Below are positions 20,078 through 29,719 of a DNA stretch of 64,000 bases, in pieces. The stretch's first letter is position 1. Each line of letters starts with the position of its first letter. Both the position numbers and the translations under genes were made by a program. This DNA comes from Gracilariopsis chorda (Eukaryota; Rhodophyta; Florideophyceae; Gracilariales; Gracilariaceae), in assembly GCA_003194525.1 (NCBI GenBank), contig NBIV01000011.1, forward strand, positions 1 through 64,000, given 5' to 3'. The notes below the pieces were generated by a model. The model was not told the origin of the DNA. It ran no database searches and saw only the letters and a program-made list of their open reading frames with translations.

Positions 20078-21713
20078 CTACTTATCTCCACTTTCTACAA
20101 AATTCTCTTCGCCACTCGTCATTCGCACCGACACCACCTCATCCCCCACCTCAATCTGCTTCAAAAACTCCTTGCCCCTTTCAATGTATCCAAAAGTGGA
20201 CAAGCTCCCCGTCAGAATACTGCCCCCAAATGACCGCGCCTGGTACGAATTGGGGTCAAGCATGAACATGTAGAACTGCGAAGAAGCGTCATTAGCATTT
20301 TCCACGCTGTGAACCATAGCCATCGCCCCAAACGCCGACACCGGCAACACCGGCTGCAAATCGCCAATTCCAGCCTCATCCAACGTGGCGCCGTACGTGG
20401 GCGAAGGCTCGCCATCCACCAGGATTTCCAGCGGGATTTGGCGACGCCCTCCGCTCTTGGCGTCCTTGAAACCGTCCATGTTGTCGTCCTCCCGTTCCCC
20501 CAGCTGAACGAAGAACTCCCTCTGCGCTGCTAGGATTCGCGTGTTGTCGTAGTACCCACTTTGAGCAATGTCTATGAAATTTGCACACGTGATTGGAGCG
20601 GAGAATCCGTCCAAAATAGCCGTTAAACTCACATCTCTTCCTACATCTTGTACTGAGTCTGCATCCTTCCACTGCCCATCTCCGTGCTTCCGGAGCTTGA
20701 TTTCCACGCTCGCTCGTCCTACAAGGCGCGGAAAGCTGCACGCAATGCATTTCGCCACAGGCAAAAGGTTAGAACTGTCGTTCGGACAATGCCAAAAAAA
20801 GAAAAACAACATGCACTGTTGTGCTGCAACTCATTCACCTACTTGTTGTAGCGGCGGGGTATCTTGAACGGCAAACCTACACCTTCAACAGCCAACTGTT
20901 CAATGTCATACACATGTCGCAGAGCCTCTTGTCGTAATTGCTCCACCAAAACGGCTATCAACCACTTGTCAAAAACGCGTCATCAGTGCTCCAGTCGATT
21001 CCAGAAACAAACGGAGAACACGTACCGTCAAAGTTGGTCTTTTTAGACAAGGAGTTTCGACGCTCAAACGCATCGGACAAAGTTTGTTGCATTGCTGAAA
21101 GCTGAGGTGGAAACAAGGAAGAAGTTACAGGAGTGGAAGCGACACCCATTTCGGACTCAACAGCGGCGAGACATTTCTCCAGCGCGGATAGTGATTGTGC
21201 TGCTACTTGACGTTTCATGGCTGGCACGTCCAAAAGCACATCCAGTCTGGAGGTTGATAACAGATCTGAAAGCTTTTGCAAATCTCGTCTTCCGGAGATC
21301 AAGGCGGCGGCCCCTCTTGAACGCAAATCGACACCGAGACGTTCTAACTGCTCTTGTATGCGGCGGATTGGAATTGGATCTTTGGCGTAGCGTTCGCTTG
21401 GAATGGGAAGCGAGTAGCGTAGAATGGCGCTTGAATCGGTGATCAAGTAGCGACGGAAGATGGTGTTAGTGGATAGTAGACCTTTTGCTAGCGACTGTGC
21501 GGGGGGAAGTAAAATTAGGCTCGCGGCGAGTGCTGCTGCTGCTGCTGCTGCTGCCGATGCTGCGATTGCAGGTTTGTTGCGGGGCGGCGTGGAGGAGCAA
21601 GATGGGACAGTGAAGGAGCAGCGCTTCGGAGAGCGCGGGCGCTTTGGCATCGAGACGGGAAAGCGAGAAAGGAAGGCGACGGTGGAGGCGTGAGGATGCG
21701 CTGCGCTGGCCAT
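20078..21713 (-). CDS. Thylakoid-lumen cyclophilin-type PPIase, CYP37/CYP38 (TLP40) family
   Basis: Three exons: 21,026-21,713, 20,843-20,954 and 20,078-20,735; introns of 71 and 107 bp with GTACGT and GTAGGT donors. The join restores one continuous frame (..NFD|AVLVEQ.. and ..RYN|NFPRLVGRASVE..). The N-terminus has a transit-peptide region, then an Ala-rich hydrophobic segment ending in PPAQSLA, a thylakoid-transfer signal. Next is the helical domain typical of CYP37/38 (SSAILRYSLPI, IRRIQEQLERL) and a divergent cyclophilin domain with FSAPITCANFIDI. CYP38 aids photosystem II assembly in plants; the lumen location is inferred from the signals. A TATATA box lies about 75 bp upstream of the ATG. 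The Ala run is encoded by a CTG-type triplet repeat. Confidence 0.88.
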
Positions 21714-21942
21714 TTTGGTGATGGCAAAGACGCTCCGTGGCTGTGCGGATGATGCGCTCGCTTTCGTAGCCTCCGAGGCCCCGCCTCTATATATCTTCTT
21801 CGCGGAGATTGTCTATCTAGCAAGTTGCTGGTAGCAACCTACACACGGGTTGGGTGGACGATGTGCAGAGCTGGTGAACACGTGTTTTGGTCGCACATCA
21901 TCAACCATGTTTAATAAACTTTGCGAGAGAGTCTACGATCAG

Positions 21943-21949
21943 CGAAGAG
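21943..21949 (+). other. Leader arm CGAAGAG of the permuted tRNA precursor
   Basis: Exact reverse complement of CTCTTCG at 22,041-22,047, downstream of the 5' tRNA half. Pairing would extend the anticodon stem in the precursor and place both cleavage sites in one internal loop, as the tRNA splicing endonuclease needs. Seen directly; function inferred. Confidence 0.75.
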
Positions 21950-21969
21950 CGATGTCAGCTGAGGTTCCG

Positions 21970-21980
21970 GGTTCGATTCC
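21970..21980 (+). promoter_or_regulatory. Pol III B box (GGTTCGATTCC)
   Basis: Perfect match to the GGTTCGANTCC consensus inside the 3' half; it precedes the A box here because the gene is permuted. Confidence 0.9.
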
Positions 21981-22003
21981 CGGCGGGCGTATGCAGGCGC
22001 CTG

Positions 22004-22014
22004 TAGTCAAATGG
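22004..22014 (+). promoter_or_regulatory. Pol III A box (TAGTCAAATGG)
   Basis: Matches TRGYNNARNGG inside the 5' half; located 24 bp downstream of the B box, the reverse of the usual A-then-B order. Confidence 0.85.
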
Positions 22015-22051
22015 TATGATATCAGCCTTCCACGAAGGCACTCTTCGGTTC

Positions 22052-22065
22052 TTTTTACTTTTTTT
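22052..22065 (+). terminator. Pol III poly-T terminator
   Basis: T5 (22,052-22,056) then T7 (22,059-22,065) five bases after the trailer arm of the permuted tRNA, as expected for RNA polymerase III termination. Confidence 0.85.
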
Positions 22066-22167
22066 GTGGCTTTCATTGATTCCCTACGTTTAATGTTCAA
22101 ATGTGATAGGGTTCCTTTTTACCATCTCCGTGTAGTCAAGCTACATGGAGTCGTCTCGTTCTTCATC

Positions 22168-23496
22168 ATGCAGCTCGAAGAAGCCGTGCGGGACGACGTA
22201 GCCGAATGGCGCGCAGGGGGTCCAGCCTGGGGTGGCCTAGATCATCTCCTTCGCAACGCTGGCCCCCTTTCCACAGATCTAAACCCCGAAGCGGCTGACG
22301 CCACCCAAACTTTTCTACGCCAGCATTGCAAGATACTCATCATCGGTGCCGGCGGTTTGGGATGCGAGCTTCTCAAAGACGTGGCCTTGTCAGGTTTCCG
22401 TCACATTAACGTGATTGATCTCGATACCATCGATGTATCGAACCTCAACAGACAATTCCTCTTCACCGAAGCAGACATAGGCAAATCAAAGGCTCACGTC
22501 GCCGCGCAGTACATCAATTCTAGAATACCTGGCTGCCGCGTCGTTCCCCACCATGCCAATATTATGAGCTTTGATGCTCAGTTTTATCAACAGTTCAATA
22601 TCGTCATCGCTGGTCTTGATTCCGTGGAGGCGCGCCGATGGTTGAATGCCATGCTAGTCAGTCTTGTACAGTTTAATCCTGATGGGTCCGTTGATCGATC
22701 TTCAGTTATTCCTCTGATTGATGGAGGTACTGAAGGATTTCAAGGACAAGCGCGTATCATATATCCACGCTTCACATCTTGCTTCGAATGTACATTGAGT
22801 CTATTCCCGCCACAACAGAACTATCCATTTTGCACCATTGCAAATACTCCGCGTTTACCAGAACATTGTATCGAGTATGCGCACGTTATTCTATGGGACA
22901 AACTTAAACCGTTCGGGGACGTCAAGCTAAACATGGATAATGCAGAGCACACCAAGTGGTTGTATGAAACTGCAAAGGCAAGATCCGAACACTTTGGGAT
23001 TCAAGGAGTCACACTGCGACTAACACAAGGTGTAGCAAAGAATATAATCCCAGCAGTCGCCTCAACAAATGCAATTGTAGCAGCAGCGTGCGCAAACGAA
23101 GCCCTAAAGATGATATCTGCTATCGCCGCAAATATGGATAACTACATGATGTACAACGGCAAATCCGGCGTCTACACCTATACATACAAGAACGAGAAGA
23201 AGCCGGACTGTCCGGTGTGTGGTACCCCGCAACCGAAGACATTCCAAGTATCCCCCAAGGACTCACTTGCAGAGTTTCTAGAGCAAATAGCAATAGATCC
23301 CGACATTCGCTCGAAGAAGCCTTTCTTACGCTCCAGTACTGGCAAAACAATCTATGCCTCCACTTCCCCTCTTCGAGAGGCCACTCAAAGTAATCTAAAG
23401 AAGAAGCTTGGTGAACTCATCACATCTGGTACGGAGTTAACCTTGGCAGACAAGGACTTGCCTTTCATTCGAACGCTTATTATCAACTACAAGTAG
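22168..23496 (+). CDS. UBA3: NEDD8-activating enzyme E1 catalytic subunit
   Basis: 442 residues from MQLEEAVRDD. The frame is open further upstream, but that part runs through the permuted tRNA gene and has no homology-like sequence, so 22,168 is chosen. UBA3 with its partner NAE1/APPBP1 adenylates NEDD8 and passes it to UBC12 to activate cullin-RING ligases. Visible: nucleotide-binding IGAGGLGCELLKD, the DLDTIDVSNLNRQFLF motif, the catalytic Cys in PFCTIANTPRLPEHC, a zinc Cys pair (CPVCG) near residue 349, and a C-terminal ubiquitin-fold domain that binds the E2. Length agrees with other UBA3 proteins. No intron. Confidence 0.96.
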   Translation: MQLEEAVRDDVAEWRAGGPAWGGLDHLLRNAGPLSTDLNPEAADATQTFLRQHCKILIIGAGGLGCELLKDVALSGFRHINVIDLDTIDVSNLNRQFLFTEADIGKSKAHVAAQYINSRIPGCRVVPHHANIMSFDAQFYQQFNIVIAGLDSVEARRWLNAMLVSLVQFNPDGSVDRSSVIPLIDGGTEGFQGQARIIYPRFTSCFECTLSLFPPQQNYPFCTIANTPRLPEHCIEYAHVILWDKLKPFGDVKLNMDNAEHTKWLYETAKARSEHFGIQGVTLRLTQGVAKNIIPAVASTNAIVAAACANEALKMISAIAANMDNYMMYNGKSGVYTYTYKNEKKPDCPVCGTPQPKTFQVSPKDSLAEFLEQIAIDPDIRSKKPFLRSSTGKTIYASTSPLREATQSNLKKKLGELITSGTELTLADKDLPFIRTLIINYK

Positions 23497-23630
23497 CTAC
23501 TCTGTACTACGATCAAGTTAGATGGAAATAAACCTCTCTGTTCTACTCTACTCAGCGTTTGTGTTCGCACTGGTTGTACCCGAAGTGACTTGTTCACAAG
23601 TTATCACCATGCCCTCAAACTTAAAACCCC

Positions 23631-26551
23631 TCAGATAAGGGATTCGGTCAAGTTTACTGACACTTTTGGAGCCGTAGTAGTGGACGATCCTTCTGCTTCG
23701 ATAGGATCACTATCGAAATCAATTAGACTGGGTTGATCGTCTTTTGTCTGTGCCACCCCACCGTTCGTCTTACTCTTTGGTCCGCTCTTGCCTTCCTTCT
23801 TCTTCTTCCTCTTCCTCTTCTTGCGCTTCTCCACTTTGGAAGCTGTGGCTTTCTGCGGTTGGTCAAATGCACCTTCAAAAGCAGCATCGTACCTTTCAGT
23901 ACCCTCTGCCGACACTTTGTGTGTTCTCTCTTCGTCGCTCAAGTCCAGTCCAAGTGGATTCTCCTCGGATATCACTACCGCGGCTTCAGTTGATACTTTT
24001 CCTGCCTCATATTTGAATCGAGTCTCTTCCTCGAGGCCACTAGGCACTGCCTTGTTCGCCATTCTTTCCTTCTCCTTGGCAGTCGACGAACCAAGGTAGA
24101 AGGGACTATCTGTCTTGTCGTGAGCACCAGGTAAGTTGTTCAGCAAAGTGGTTTGTGCAGAACTAGTTGCTCCTGTTGCTAAACCTATTGGTCTCTCTGA
24201 AAGACTCAGTGTGACACTTCCGAAAGCAAATTCCTTGAAGAGATCACTATCATCATCTCCCACTTCCACCTCGTCTTCCGGCGTACCAATAGTTTTAAGC
24301 AGGTATGTATACAGCGAGTCGCTCCCTGTGTCCAGCAGAGGGGTGTCAAGGTCCAGATCAGGTGAGACCGGCACTTTGGACTGAGCCCTGTAGTCAACTG
24401 GTATTAGCTTGCCCTCGAATAACGGAGCCAGCATGTTCCTCTCAGACCCCTCCACTTCTGTCAATATGGCTTTGAAGAAACAAGCGCGCTCTTGTACCTC
24501 GGCAAATTGACTGCTCAGTAAAGACTTTGTGTAGTTAAGAACAACAGGTCGCAAATCATCGACCGCATCGTCTGAACATGAGACGTAGACCTTGATAGAT
24601 GCTGTCAAAACGCGGACTTGGGCTGCAGCGTCCAGGTGCTTCTTCGGGAACTCAGTTACAATTCTGCATGCTCTAACATGGTTTTCGATTAGTTCAGCAT
24701 ATTCCCCGGCAACCCACGCGGCATTTCCAGCGAGGTTTGCTGATAGAACTGGCTTGGATGAGAAAGCGCTTGGCTTCTTACTTTGGGTCTTCTCTCCTTC
24801 CGACACTGTTTCGTCATTGTCTGTATTACTATCATGGTCCGACTCGTCGTGCTCCGTATGATCTTCCTCCAGAGCTCGTTTCAGATCAGCGCTGTCTGCA
24901 GATCCAGTTCGCATCTCTAAGAGTGCAAGAGCAATTTTCACGCATACGGGTCGAATTGCTTCTACTCTAGACGTTATCTCCAAGAGCTGTTCGCCAACAA
25001 TATCCCGGATATCAGGGGGTAGCATCGGAATCTCGGCAAGTCCACCAAGAATGACATTCACGTACCATGCAAAGTCATCACCAGTTGACAACATTTCATA
25101 GCCTCGTTTTCCAGGATCAGACGACCTTCTAAATTCGCCAACCTTCAGCAGTTCCTTTGCTAATGCACTTCGGTAAGGAGCTTCACGACCACGTGCAGAA
25201 GACAATAGCAGTTTTTCCAGATCATCCACACTGCTGTTGTTACCACTTTCGAGTCCCTCGCCAACAGCGAACTCGTCCGAACAGGACTTTCGAAGTTTCC
25301 TCAACAAAATACGCGACACATCTCTCAGTGTTCGTTTTGTTATGAATTCCGATACCAGTTCCAGAGCCCGCATACGAATACCAATATCCTCATCATCAAG
25401 ACAATCAATGATGTTATCTCTATGTTCTAGAGCCACCTGAGGATGCTCCTGGATAAGCCTTCGCATTGAAAGCAATCCGAGGTACTTGAGATTCTGATCT
25501 CTGTCATTCATGAATTCCCCAAGTCTTTGTGCACACAGTTCGACAGCTTCGGGATATGACAAAAGACCAAGAGTAACTGTGCAGCAACATTCGTATAATA
25601 GACTCTTAGCTCTTGTCGAGCGCATCAAAGTAGTTAAAGGTTCAACCAATTTCTTCCCCAATCTCGGCTCAAGTGGAGTGAGCACACCCATGAGTTTTAC
25701 GATCTTGATAAGCATCCAGTTGCTGCTGTCCTTACTCATGAGCAGTTGATATAGCACTGGTGCAAGTGAGAGAAAGCTTCGTGGTGATGCCCGCGCTAGT
25801 TCACAAGTTACAGTGACTGCGGCGCAGATAACACTTGGATCCTTGTCGGTGAGTCGCTCCTTGAAGCGTGCGCTTACAACGGGAAGCGTATCCGGATGCA
25901 CCATGATGAGGCGATAAAGAACTAGCAACGCTTTCTTCCGAATATATGGTCGAGGACTATTGAGAAGAAGGGAAACATCACTCTCAAGATCACGGCCAAG
26001 TTCTTCAGTCACCAGTTTCGCCAAACACGTGAGAGCCTGAGAGCAATCCTGCATCTTGACGCTCGTCATGTCTTTCTTGAACTGGTTTGTCGTAAGCAAC
26101 AGTACATCGGTGGTTGGAGAAAAAGATTGTGCGGCGGCGAGATAGCCAATTCGCTTCGAGAAAAAGTCGGAACTGCTCATCACCTCAATAATGTGGAATG
26201 ATGCGAACGCAATACTATGGCCCATCATTTGAAGCTACGCATATGAGGTGAAACGACGGTGAGCATGTCAGATACGGTTTACATGAACCAGAGGTATTCG
26301 ACGCTTTTTGCGTAAGAATCGTTCGTCTACCTCAGTAACCAAAGGTGAAGCAGATCGCTTAAAAAGATGGATGTACGTACATGTGTGAGTTTCAACACGG
26401 CGGTTGCCTTTTTCGCATGGTCGGCGCTTCGGCATTCCTCTGCAATTTCCGCCACCTTTGTGCGCACGTATTCGTCTTCATCTCTTCGGTGTGCTCGAAT
26501 GCCCTTGACTAGATCTTGGAGTGACTGCTGGAAAAGAGTGCCATTGAACAT
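23631..26551 (-). CDS. AP3D1: AP-3 complex subunit delta
   Basis: Two exons: 26,381-26,551 and 23,631-26,234, with a 146-bp intron (GTACGT donor; TAG acceptor). The join KLTH|LQMMGH reproduces the family sequence at this point and keeps the frame; total 924 residues. The delta subunit is a large adaptin of the AP-3 coat, sorting cargo from endosomes or Golgi to lysosome-like organelles. Family signatures: LQDLVKGIRAHRRDE, HIIEVMSSSDF, KRIGYLAAAQSF, RPYIRKKALLVLYR, NWMLIKIVKLMG and TPLEPRLGKKLVEPL. The N-terminal 560 residues form a HEAT/ARM solenoid; an acidic hinge and a Lys-rich run near residue 870 follow. Confidence 0.95.
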
Positions 26552-27096
26552 GGTTAAAGCGTTGGTCCTTCAACAAATCACCTGTGGATGAAAGTCGCAT
26601 ATCCTGGCGTACGCTGTATCAGGCACAAAACTGGAAACAAACAACTGCCCTTCGACGGACTGGACTACCAACCGTACCGCTAGATAGTTTCGAGTAGATC
26701 GTTGTAGGGATGCACACCGAAAGCAAATTCTTTGAAGCAACTTCATTTGCGATGTGGCACCGTTATGGTTTACACTATAAGCAAATCTTCTTTTTTTTGC
26801 CTATTTTCTCACAGCCCTCTATGAGCTTGAAGAATTATCGCAAAGATGACGAACCCGAAGCACGCCTCGAAGAACGCCTCGAGGGCGGGACGAGTCATCT
26901 GCCCGCCGAACCAAATTTTCTTCGGGGCTTTCTTCATCTTCAACTTATCTCCGGAGAAGCTCTCCCGGCGGCTTCAGACGTGGATCGAAGAAGACTGTCT
27001 CGACTACTGATACTGAATTTTCGTTTTTCTTTCAGAGAGACCGTGCGGAAGACATCAACAGAGGTACTTCTATCGGTTGGATTCAGCAAACCGAAC

Positions 27097-27267
27097 ATGG
27101 CGAAGGGCAAGACTGTTCTAATCCGCTTAATGTCGCACGCTGGTACTGGTTACTTTTATGTGAAGAGAAAGAATCCGAAAACGATGCTGCACAAGCTGGA
27201 ACTCATGAAGTACGATCCGATTGTTAACAAACACGTTCTATTCTCCGAACAAAAGTTTAAGAAGTAA
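27097..27267 (+). CDS. MRPL33: Large ribosomal subunit protein bL33, probably mitochondrial
   Basis: 56 residues, the normal size of mitochondrial/bacterial-type L33: [19 protein letters not shown], then a YVKRKNP segment, [18 protein letters not shown] and a basic end. The frame is open upstream to 26,710, but that part is not protein-like. A pyrimidine tract with CTTTCAG at about 27,030-27,040 could be the acceptor of a 5'UTR intron. No zinc Cys ribbon, as in mitochondrial L33. In a plastid-bearing cell a plastid role cannot be excluded, but plastid L33 usually resembles the cyanobacterial type. Confidence 0.88.
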   Translation: MAKGKTVLIRLMSHAGTGYFYVKRKNPKTMLHKLELMKYDPIVNKHVLFSEQKFKK

Positions 27268-27359
27268 TCGCGAAAGGCAAGCTACGTGCTTTTATGAATA
27301 TTTTCACCTGCTCAGCGATGGTGGAGTCACCGTCAAGCCTTTTGGATGACCTTGTTCAA

Positions 27360-27965
27360 TCACTTGCTCTTGTACAGTTCTCTTGGATCCATTGAAACCT
27401 CCGCGATGATTTCTTCGTCACCTTTCGGTGGCCTGAACGCCTTGTAAAAGCACGATCGCCTCCCAGTGTGGCATGCAACCCCCAACTGGTCTACCTTTAG
27501 CAAAATCGTATCACCGTCACAATCCAGCAACACATCACGAAGTACCTGGATCTGTCCGGAAGTGTCTCCTTTTCGCCATAGCTCCTTTCGAGATCGCGAA
27601 TAGTAAACTGCTCTACCTCCTCTCATAGTTGCTCTGATGGATTCTTCGTTCATCCAAGCCATCATTAGTACTTCGCTCGTGTCCCATTGCTGCGCAATGG
27701 CGGGAACCAACCCGGCATCATTAAACCTCACGTTCCTGATGAGGTTCTCCGGTTCTATGTGCTCCCCGACCCATGTATTTGCTGGAAGTTTCGATTGCTT
27801 CGGTTCTCGTAAAGTCATCTTCACTGCGAACTCACTTCGACCACTGACACGCCGTGTTGAAGAGGAGGGCAGCGAGATCGACTTTGAGAGAAATCTGGTG
27901 TGTTCAATGCTTGTGGTAGATTGTTTTGCAATGTATGGAGCAACTAACCAAGCAGGACAATCCAT
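27360..27965 (-). CDS. hisI: Phosphoribosyl-AMP cyclohydrolase (HisI), stand-alone, probably plastid-targeted
   Basis: 201 residues. It opens the purine ring of phosphoribosyl-AMP in histidine biosynthesis. An N-terminal leader of about 60 residues (Ser/Arg-rich) looks like an organelle transit peptide. The enzyme domain follows: GLVPAIAQQWDTSEVLMMAW, a YYSRSRKELWRKGDTSGQ block, the metal-binding DCDGDT and the Cys-containing CHTGRRSCFY. The protein ends soon after, leaving no room for the HisE pyrophosphohydrolase domain with which HisI is fused in land plants. Intronless. Confidence 0.93.
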   Translation of the reverse strand: MDCPAWLVAPYIAKQSTTSIEHTRFLSKSISLPSSSTRRVSGRSEFAVKMTLREPKQSKLPANTWVGEHIEPENLIRNVRFNDAGLVPAIAQQWDTSEVLMMAWMNEESIRATMRGGRAVYYSRSRKELWRKGDTSGQIQVLRDVLLDCDGDTILLKVDQLGVACHTGRRSCFYKAFRPPKGDEEIIAEVSMDPRELYKSK

Positions 27966-28204
27966 GTTACCGAAGGTTCTTCAACACACGTCCTGTTCTA
28001 TCTGCTAAGGCAAGAGCGCTGCTCAAAGACATCAAGTCTAATGACCTATGAATCCTTAAACAACCCCCGTCAAAGCAAAGGGTACAGAATCTGTACTACA
28101 GATAGTAGTTTCATCCGAGATTTGAACAAATTTTCAAATTTTGCACGAACCTGGAGCAACTTCTTGCAAGCACCCGTGGTAAACGGTTACTCAGCAACCC
28201 TACT

Positions 28205-29056
28205 CTAGTAGTCCTGAGGGATGGCTTCAACAAGACCCGCGTTCTTCCATTCGATGACACCATCTGTGCTATGTCTTAGAGCAGGAGGTGCTTCCGCATT
28301 TCTCTTTAGCTTCTTGACTGCGTCTCTTACCCGGACCCAGTTTCCAGAATTCCCTGGAACAGCCCCACGAACATAGATAAGATTACGATCGGCATCAATT
28401 CTGTACACCATTAGATTTTGAACCGTTACCTTCTCATTGCCCATTCGGCCTGCCATCTTCTTTCCTTTGAACACCCGCCCCGGCTTTGTAGACATCCCAA
28501 TAGAACCACCCTTTCTGTGGGCTTTACTCGTTCCATGGGTTGCAGGCGCTCCAGAAAACCCCCATCGTTTCATGACACCCTGAGTACCTTTACCAATTGA
28601 AGTACCGGTGACATCGACGAATTGTCCCGGAGCAAAATGGCTGGCACGGAGTTCAGTGCCGATCGGCAATTTGAACATCTCGTGCACTCCAAACTCAGCC
28701 AGCTTTTGTTTTGGTTCAACGCCAGCCTTGGCACAGTGATATCTGTGAGCTTTTTTCGTTTTGTAAGGGCGCTTCGGACCAGCACCCACTTGGATTCGCC
28801 ATCGGTCGCGATGGTCGTTAGGATTCGGAGGTGCAATGCTGATTACGTGACAGCGGTCCACGCAGAGAACTGTGATAGGATGCCTTTGCCCCTCGTCATC
28901 CCACAGATTCATCATTCCTACCTTACGGGCCAGTACGCCACATGGCCGGAACTCCCCACTGAAGCCCGGTAGCGTCCTAATGGATTGAGCCGTGTCAGAC
29001 ACGGACGTGCAGAAAGAACGACTCAGCTGTCGTAATCTCGCAAGGGATCGCAGCAT
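28205..29056 (-). CDS. MRPL3: Large ribosomal subunit protein uL3, mitochondrial type
   Basis: The frame is open from 29,131, but the Met at 29,056 (MLRSLARLRQLSRSFC) starts a basic amphipathic presequence typical of mitochondrial import and is preferred. The body matches the bacterial/organellar L3 family: GVLARKVGMMNLWDDEGQRH, HPITVLCVDRCHVI, VDVTGTSIGKGTQGVMKRWG, a GSIGMSTKPGRVFKGKKMAG block and the basic tail. About 283 residues. uL3 is an early-assembling large-subunit protein near the peptidyl transferase centre. Confidence 0.93.
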   Translation of the reverse strand: MLRSLARLRQLSRSFCTSVSDTAQSIRTLPGFSGEFRPCGVLARKVGMMNLWDDEGQRHPITVLCVDRCHVISIAPPNPNDHRDRWRIQVGAGPKRPYKTKKAHRYHCAKAGVEPKQKLAEFGVHEMFKLPIGTELRASHFAPGQFVDVTGTSIGKGTQGVMKRWGFSGAPATHGTSKAHRKGGSIGMSTKPGRVFKGKKMAGRMGNEKVTVQNLMVYRIDADRNLIYVRGAVPGNSGNWVRVRDAVKKLKRNAEAPPALRHSTDGVIEWKNAGLVEAIPQDY

Positions 29057-29267
29057 CGGTGACCCGTGATAGCAGTATGACGAGGTTTCGTCGGCCTTCG
29101 AGTTACAAAAATGATTCCCGTGGACGATCAAGAACGGGCAGGCTTATGGGAAAGACAAACAGACGTTTGTTGAAGCAGAACTTCTGCCAGTGTTGCTGGA
29201 TGCGCGCGAACAAATGTTTCCGTCAGCAATAGACAACTGAGCGCTAGCAATACCAAGGGTACTAAAG

Positions 29268-29329
29268 TTAACCCTTCACCCCGCTTGGGAAGATGACGTA
29301 AAGGGTTAAAGGTTAGATGGCTAACCTTT
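29268..29329 (+). repeat. Two adjacent 9-bp-stem hairpins
   Basis: TTAACCCTT (29,268-29,276) pairs with AAGGGTTAA (29,301-29,309); immediately next, AAAGGTTAG (29,308-29,316) pairs with CTAACCTTT (29,321-29,329) over a 4-nt loop. A weaker GGTTACC/GGGTAGCC pair follows to about 29,353. They lie between the divergent uL3m and CDV3-like genes. Confidence 0.7.
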
Positions 29330-29719
29330 TACCCCGGGTTACCATCGGGTAGCCTTTTTCGTAAGCCGCTTTTGGGAATTCGGGTTCGGGATTCGTAATT
29401 TATACCTTTTTTTTGGCTTCCTTCTGTTGGCTCCCCTATAAACCACGATACGTGTCCACCGAAGAGAGCAGTGTTCGCAGGCGCGTGCCAAGACAGGATT
29501 GCGCAACTCTCCACGGTCCGCTACCTACTCCATATACAAATAAGCGCACGACTCGATAGACCTGAATCCACCGAAGGTATCTCACACAGGCTACTTCAGC
29601 AAAGTTCAGATTTTGGAAGGGAGCGCCATTTCAAATTTTCGCGAAGGATCGCTCCCGGTTTCTAGAACAGCGTTGACGGGTATAAGCTGACCCGACGTTC
29701 CTTCTTCATCTGAGATACA

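Larger units (their letters stand above)
21957..22032 (+). tRNA. trnG-UCC: Circularly permuted tRNA-Gly (anticodon UCC)
   Basis: The 3' half (positions 38-73) is at 21,957-21,991 and the 5' half (positions 1-37) at 21,997-22,032, separated by only TGCAG. Rejoined at the canonical 37/38 site they give a 71-nt tRNA. Acceptor GCGCCTG pairs with CGGGCGT (two G-U pairs); D stem GTCA/TGAT; D loop with GG; anticodon stem TCAGC/GCTGA; loop CTTCCAA giving anticodon UCC for glycine; T stem CCGGG/CCCGG with loop TTCGATT; discriminator A. CCA is not encoded. The B box lies upstream of the A box. A leader/trailer helix and a poly-T terminator support a working gene. It lies in the intergenic region just upstream of UBA3. 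Confidence 0.93.

Noticed and set aside
21850..22167. N-terminal extension of the UBA3 reading frame
   Set aside because: It is translation through the permuted tRNA and leader; no protein-like sequence, and family homology starts at the Met at 22,168.
26710..27096. Upstream in-frame extension of bL33m as a targeting presequence
   Set aside because: The translation is not presequence-like and contains an acceptor-like pyrimidine tract; the 56-residue form matches family length.
29262..29356. Interstitial telomere repeat (AGGGTTA-like words)
   Set aside because: Only single words within hairpins, no tandem array.
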